DNA of 7,157 bases from Synergistaceae bacterium (lineage in GTDB: Bacteria > Synergistota > Synergistia > Synergistales > Synergistaceae): the NCBI GenBank assembly GCA_030539135.1, contig JAUNSQ010000074.1, positions 1-7,157 of the forward strand. Reading direction: 5' to 3'. Under the pieces are notes generated by a model. The model was not told the origin of the DNA, ran no database searches, and saw only the letters and a program-made list of their open reading frames with translations. Below are positions 5,618 to 7,157 of the stretch, piece by piece (position 1 is the first letter of the stretch; every line of letters begins with the position of its first letter). A program made the position numbers and the translations under genes.

Positions 5618-6448
5618 ATGCCGCGCGATGACGTTAAAAACCTTCTGCGTTCGAATTTTATGCCTCATATCTGGTGTCCCGGATGCGGTCACGGAATCAT
5701 AATGCACTCGATCCTTCGTGCCCTTGCCGACCTCCAGATACCTAAAGAAAAAATATGCATCTCATCGGGGATCGGCTGTTCAAGCCGTATGCCTGGTTAC
5801 ATCGACGCATGCACGCTGCATACGGCGCACGGACGCTCGCTTGCTTTCGCGACTGGCGTCAAGATGGCAAACCCTGACCTCACGATAGTCAACGTAATGG
5901 GCGACGGCGATGGTACCGCTATTGGCGGCAACCACTTCATCCACGCATGCCGCCGCAACATAGGCATCACAGCCGTAGTCATGAACAACAATATCTACGG
6001 TATGACCGGCGGACAGGCGTCGCCGACGACGCCGGAAGGCGCGTTCGCGGCCACGGCTCCTTATGGCGCAATCGACCCGACATTTGACGTCTGCAAACTC
6101 GCAATAGGCGCTGGCGCGACGTATGTAGCGCGCGCTACGGTAGCGAATCCCGCGCTCTGCGAGCAAATACTCAAAAAGGCTATTGAGCATCAGAAACACG
6201 GGTTTGCGCTTGTCGAGCTCGTCTCCTACTGCCATACGCAGTTCGGACGCAAGAATAAACGCAGCCGCCCGATGGACAACATTAACTTCCTCAAAGAGCG
6301 CACTGTTATGAAGGCTCAGGCCGACAACATGACAGAAGAAGAACTTCAAGGCAAGATCGTAGTGGGCGAATTCCTCAACATAGAGAATGCCCGCGAATAC
6401 ACAGAGCGCTACGATGAAGTAATCAAACGCGCTAAGGCAAAGGCATAA
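5618..6448 (+). CDS. korB: 2-oxoacid:ferredoxin oxidoreductase, beta subunit (TPP-binding)
   Basis: The beta subunit binds the TPP diphosphate and a [4Fe-4S] cluster. It is 276 aa, normal for KorB. Likely cluster ligands are Cys20 and Cys23 (WCPGCGHG), Cys54 (GIGCSSR) and Cys205 (SYCHTQFG). The TPP motif starts at Gly95 (GDGDGTAIGG) and closes with NNNIYGMTGGQ (residues 123-133), which supplies the Mg2+-binding Asn. Many relatives read GDGDA where this reads GDGDG. RSLAFATGVKMANPDL precedes the motif in the expected order. A near-perfect Shine-Dalgarno AAGGAGGTGG (5601-5610) sits 7 nt upstream at the end of korA, so strong translation is expected. It is 2 bp downstream of korA. The C-terminal 50 residues are a charged helical tail typical of the subunit. 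Confidence 0.94.
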   Translation: MPRDDVKNLLRSNFMPHIWCPGCGHGIIMHSILRALADLQIPKEKICISSGIGCSSRMPGYIDACTLHTAHGRSLAFATGVKMANPDLTIVNVMGDGDGTAIGGNHFIHACRRNIGITAVVMNNNIYGMTGGQASPTTPEGAFAATAPYGAIDPTFDVCKLAIGAGATYVARATVANPALCEQILKKAIEHQKHGFALVELVSYCHTQFGRKNKRSRPMDNINFLKERTVMKAQADNMTEEELQGKIVVGEFLNIENAREYTERYDEVIKRAKAKA

Positions 6449-6461
6449 GGGGGACGGGATC

Positions 6462-7028
6462 ATGAGCGATCGTTTTGAAATTCGCGTTGCGGGATCCGGC
6501 GGACAGGGCGTAATCCTTGCCGCAGTTATTTTGGGTGAGGCAGCCGCGCTTCATACCGAAGGCCTCCACTCTGTACAGAGCCAGGCTTACGGACCTGAGG
6601 CTCGCGGCGGCGCGTCAAAGTCGGAAGTTGTATATGACCGCGCTCCGATAGATTATCCGAAGGCGTCAGCTCCGAACCTGCAGGTCATCCTTACACAGAA
6701 GGCCTGCGATAAATACAGCCACGACACGGCAAAAGGCGCGATGGTCATCCTTGACGACTTCTTTGTTACCGATCCGCCGAAACTTGACGCAGACGTCTAC
6801 ATGCTGCCTATCGTCAAGACGGCGCGTGAAAAAATCGGAAGAGAAATCGTCGTAAACATGGTAGCCCTCGGAACAGCCGCGAGAGCCCTCGAATCCAAAG
6901 GACTTATCAAGCCGGAAGCGGTAAAGACCGCTATCCTCGCCAGAGTCCCGAAGGGAACAGAAGCTCTCAACGAGCAGGCGTTTGAGGAAGGCTACAAAAT
7001 GATGTGCGAGGCTCTTGATAAGAAATAA
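6462..7028 (+). CDS. korC: 2-oxoacid:ferredoxin oxidoreductase, gamma subunit
   Basis: The gamma subunit (POR/KOR gamma domain) completes the complex and is thought to help CoA binding and coupling. It is 188 aa, normal for the family. The N-terminal AGSGGQGVILAA (residues 10-21) is the glycine-rich signature. SVQSQAYGPEARGGASKSEVVY (about 37-58) is the second hallmark, and NMVALGTAARAL a third toward the C terminus. An AAGGGGG Shine-Dalgarno (6447-6453) lies 8 nt before the ATG, in the 13 bp gap after korB. It is the last gene of the operon, and the terminator stem begins 29 bp after its stop. Isoleucine codons are mostly ATC (8 of 11), unlike the upstream operon. Confidence 0.93.
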   Translation: MSDRFEIRVAGSGGQGVILAAVILGEAAALHTEGLHSVQSQAYGPEARGGASKSEVVYDRAPIDYPKASAPNLQVILTQKACDKYSHDTAKGAMVILDDFFVTDPPKLDADVYMLPIVKTAREKIGREIVVNMVALGTAARALESKGLIKPEAVKTAILARVPKGTEALNEQAFEEGYKMMCEALDKK

Positions 7029-7056
7029 AAGTCAAAGCCTATTTTAAAATTAAATT

Positions 7057-7104
7057 ACAGCAAAAGGGTTGCCGTGAGTTTGTACACGGCAGCCCTTTTG
7101 CTGT
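7057..7104 (+). terminator. Intrinsic terminator of korDABC, probably bidirectional
   Basis: Arms at 7057-7076 and 7085-7104 pair over 20 bp with a single G.U wobble (T7069 with G7092) and an 8 nt loop (7077-7084). The GC-rich core GGGTTGCCGTG / CACGGCAGCCC is followed by TTTT on the top strand. Mirror-wise, AAAA precedes the left core, so the bottom strand also reads core plus TTTT. It could therefore stop transcription in both directions. Confidence 0.85.
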
Positions 7105-7157
7105 ATAGTATCAGCTAAGATAAATCAGGGAGACATAACGAAACTAACAATAGACAG
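7105..7157. other. Window end, no gene seen
   Basis: These 53 bases after the terminator are AT-rich. AGGGAGA at 7127-7133 resembles a Shine-Dalgarno, but no ATG, GTG or TTG follows at suitable distance within the window. A downstream gene may start beyond the edge. Confidence 0.4.

Noticed and set aside
5780..6463. Long minus-strand ORF (227 codons) opposite korB
   Set aside because: It is antisense to a well-supported gene, is Arg/Ala/Val-rich as expected from the complement of biased codons, and shows no recognisable motif.

Overview
The window reads as ordinary bacterial chromosome with every gene on the + strand. The gene set suggests a strict or facultative anaerobe: a four-subunit 2-oxoacid:ferredoxin oxidoreductase sits beside housekeeping genes. 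The proportions of the KorDABC proteins and the repeat-PAS protein upstream remind me of amino-acid-fermenting Synergistota (Cloacibacillus/Synergistes-like). That placement is recall and inference; a Firmicutes or other anaerobic host is not excluded.

Layout. (1) Positions 1-954 hold the 3' part of a PAS-type sensory/signalling protein whose 5' end lies outside the window and which ends without a recognisable output domain. (2) A gap of about 130 bp carries a plausible extended -10 promoter. (3) Positions 1086-4132 form a very compact operon: an exported glucosaminidase-like peptidoglycan hydrolase, acpS (4'-phosphopantetheinyl transferase), nnrD (ADP-dependent NAD(P)H-hydrate dehydratase), tsaE and tsaB (tRNA t6A synthesis). 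Junctions are 1 bp gaps or short overlaps, so co-transcription and translational coupling are likely. (4) A 149 bp spacer (4133-4281) has a good sigma-70-type promoter (-35 at 4174, -10 at 4197, 17 bp spacer). (5) Positions 4282-7028 hold korD-korA-korB-korC, a complete delta/alpha/beta/gamma set, each preceded by a Shine-Dalgarno-like sequence. (6) A strong, probably bidirectional intrinsic terminator lies at 7057-7104, and the last 53 bases show no gene.

How the genes work together. KorDABC would oxidatively decarboxylate a 2-oxoacid (2-oxoglutarate, or a branched-chain oxoacid from amino-acid breakdown) to the acyl-CoA while reducing ferredoxin. KorB and the C-terminal part of KorA belong to the TPP-enzyme core, KorC is the gamma domain and KorD is the 2[4Fe-4S] electron exit. 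The upstream operon mixes unrelated maintenance functions: cell-wall hydrolysis, carrier-protein activation, repair of damaged NAD(P)H and tRNA modification.

I found no mobile element, CRISPR array, RNA gene or clearly novel system. The points most worth a second look are the output-less PAS protein, the exported hydrolase heading a housekeeping operon, the probable UUG start of korD, and the AATTGT/ACAATT repeats around the kor promoter.
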